Assembly (NCBI RefSeq): GCF_014696925.1
Contig: NZ_JACJQY010000003.1
Location: 174,126 to 238,125 of the forward strand
Length of the DNA stretch: 64,000 bases
Reading direction: 5' to 3'
Origin: Phormidium tenue FACHB-1050
GTDB taxonomy: Bacteria > Cyanobacteriota > Cyanobacteriia > Pseudanabaenales > Pseudanabaenaceae
Shown here one piece after another: positions 62,947 through 64,000 of this stretch. Both the position numbers and the translations under genes were made by a program. Under the pieces are notes generated by a model, which had not been told where the DNA came from, did not search any database, and was given only the letters and a program-made list of their open reading frames with translations. How positions within the stretch are numbered: the first letter of the stretch is position 1; each line of letters starts with the position of its first letter.

Positions 62947-63905
62947 GTGGAGATTTCGGTGAAGCGTAATTTTATGCTCTCTTTTTTGAGTCGAGGCTTA
63001 GCTACGGCGATCGCTGTAGTGATGCTCAGTAACTTGCCCCTATCTTGGCAATCATCTTTATGGCAATTGTCGGGTAATCAAGCCTATGCTGCTCAGCCTG
63101 ATCTAGTTGCCAAAACCGCTACAACCTCTGGTAAATCTTCTAGTCAATCGCCTGATTTGCTAACGGGTAATGTCGTTAAAACTGTTTTAGATAACGGATT
63201 GACGGTTTTAACCAAAGAAGTAAATACGGCTCCAGTTGTCACTGTCCAAGTATGGTATCGCGTTGGTTCTCAAAATGAAAAAGCAGGAATCACAGGTATT
63301 TCCCATCAACTTGAACATTTACTATTTAAAGGAACTAAAGATCGTCCGATCCAGTTTGGACGATTGTTTAGTGCATTAGGTAGTGACTCTAATGCTTTCA
63401 CCAGTTATGACATGACCGCCTATTTTGGGACAACAGGTAGCGATAAGCTGGATGCCATGCTCAGACTGGAAGCCGATCGCATGGTCAACACCGTTGCAGG
63501 TGAAAATGAGCTCAAAAGTGAGCGTACTGTCGTTTTATCGGAACTAGATGGCGGAAATAATAGCCCAGGCACAAGACTCTATCGACAGGTGATGCTAGCC
63601 GCCTATCCAGATAGTTCTTACGGTTGGCCAGTGATCGGCTATCGTCCTGATGTTGAGAATTATACGGTTGAGGATATCCAAAATTATTACCGTACTTTTT
63701 ATCGTCCTGACAATGCCACGTTGGTAATTGTTGGCAATTTCAACACCGCAGATACACTCAAAAAAGTGCGTGAAATCTATGGCGCGATCGCTGCTCCCCC
63801 AAAACCTAAAGTTTTAATTACCCCTGAAGCCCAACAAAGTAAACCCCAACCACCAGAACCAAAATCAGCGCAGGAACCAATTCGCCTCAAAGAACCCGGG
63901 GTAGT
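62947..63905 (+). pseudogene. M16-family peptidase, N-terminal part, apparently interrupted near 63900
   Basis: Signal peptide, then TVLDNGLTVLTKEVNTAPVVTVQVWYRVGSQNEKAGITGISHQLEHLLFKGT (an HxxEH-like zinc site, here HQLEH). Reading frame abruptly ends after RLKEPG with VVCHIC-stop. Confidence 0.8.
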
Positions 63906-64000
63906 GTGTCACATTTGTTGAGAGATTGAGGAGGATTGAAAGCAAAACTCATGTCTATTGATAAACAAGCCGATGACAATATCATGCATCACAATAGATT
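63899..64000 (+). mobile_element. Possible left end of an insertion sequence interrupting the M16 gene (family unresolved)
   Basis: Unrelated sequence begins around ggggtagtgtgtcacatttgttgagag, followed by a possible new ORF start MSIDKQADDNIMHHNR at 63952; window ends before it can be confirmed. Confidence 0.4.

Noticed and set aside
1-64000. Many short ORFs in the supplied track antisense to or overlapping long genes (e.g. 8-310 +, 1052-1294 -, 14968-15249 +, 30560-31078 -, 54741-55178 -)
   Set aside because: They lie opposite or in alternate frames of strongly supported genes and show no recognisable domains.
1-64000. Dozens of GCGATCGC octamers
   Set aside because: This is the well-known HIP1 element of cyanobacteria, widely distributed; not a novel finding.
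1-64000. CRISPR array or tRNA/rRNA genes
   Set aside because: No regularly spaced direct repeats, cloverleaf or rRNA signature was recognised by eye; tRNAscan-SE/Infernal would be needed for certainty.

Overview
The window is cyanobacterial chromosome, probably a Pseudanabaena-like filamentous strain. That taxon is inferred from many HIP1-type GCGATCGC octamers, split rpoC1/rpoC2, a ferredoxin-type GltS and a purC-omp85-lpxC cluster; no database check was possible. Most genes are housekeeping: lpxC (partial), omp85/bamA, purC, pabB-like, a PIN/TRAM ATPase, mfd, a B12-binding-type radical SAM protein, gltS, coaBC, corA, dnaA, pdxA, rplI, hom, pyrC, mscL, gcvT, rpoB-rpoC1-rpoC2, and an M16 peptidase that looks interrupted at the right edge. 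No tRNA, rRNA or CRISPR array was recognised by eye. The most unusual content is a dense, modular population of palindromic intergenic elements. It includes: (i) a fixed-length 55-bp palindrome family (26-nt arms plus 3-nt loop, AAAACCC...GGGTTTT ends) whose internal arm sequence differs between copies yet stays almost perfectly self-complementary; (ii) a ~110-bp MITE-like carrier of that palindrome, with one copy flanked by a direct repeat; (iii) a two-module composite repeat whose modules occur in either relative orientation; (iv) a 168-bp MITE with 15-bp TIRs and a 5-bp direct repeat; (v) repeat sequences apparently domesticated in frame inside pabB, mfd, coaBC, the pdxA C-terminus and a CocE-type hydrolase. 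A second unusual locus is a GIY-YIG-like gene lying between the intact 3' end of a radical SAM gene and a diverged, frameshifted second copy of that same 3' end.
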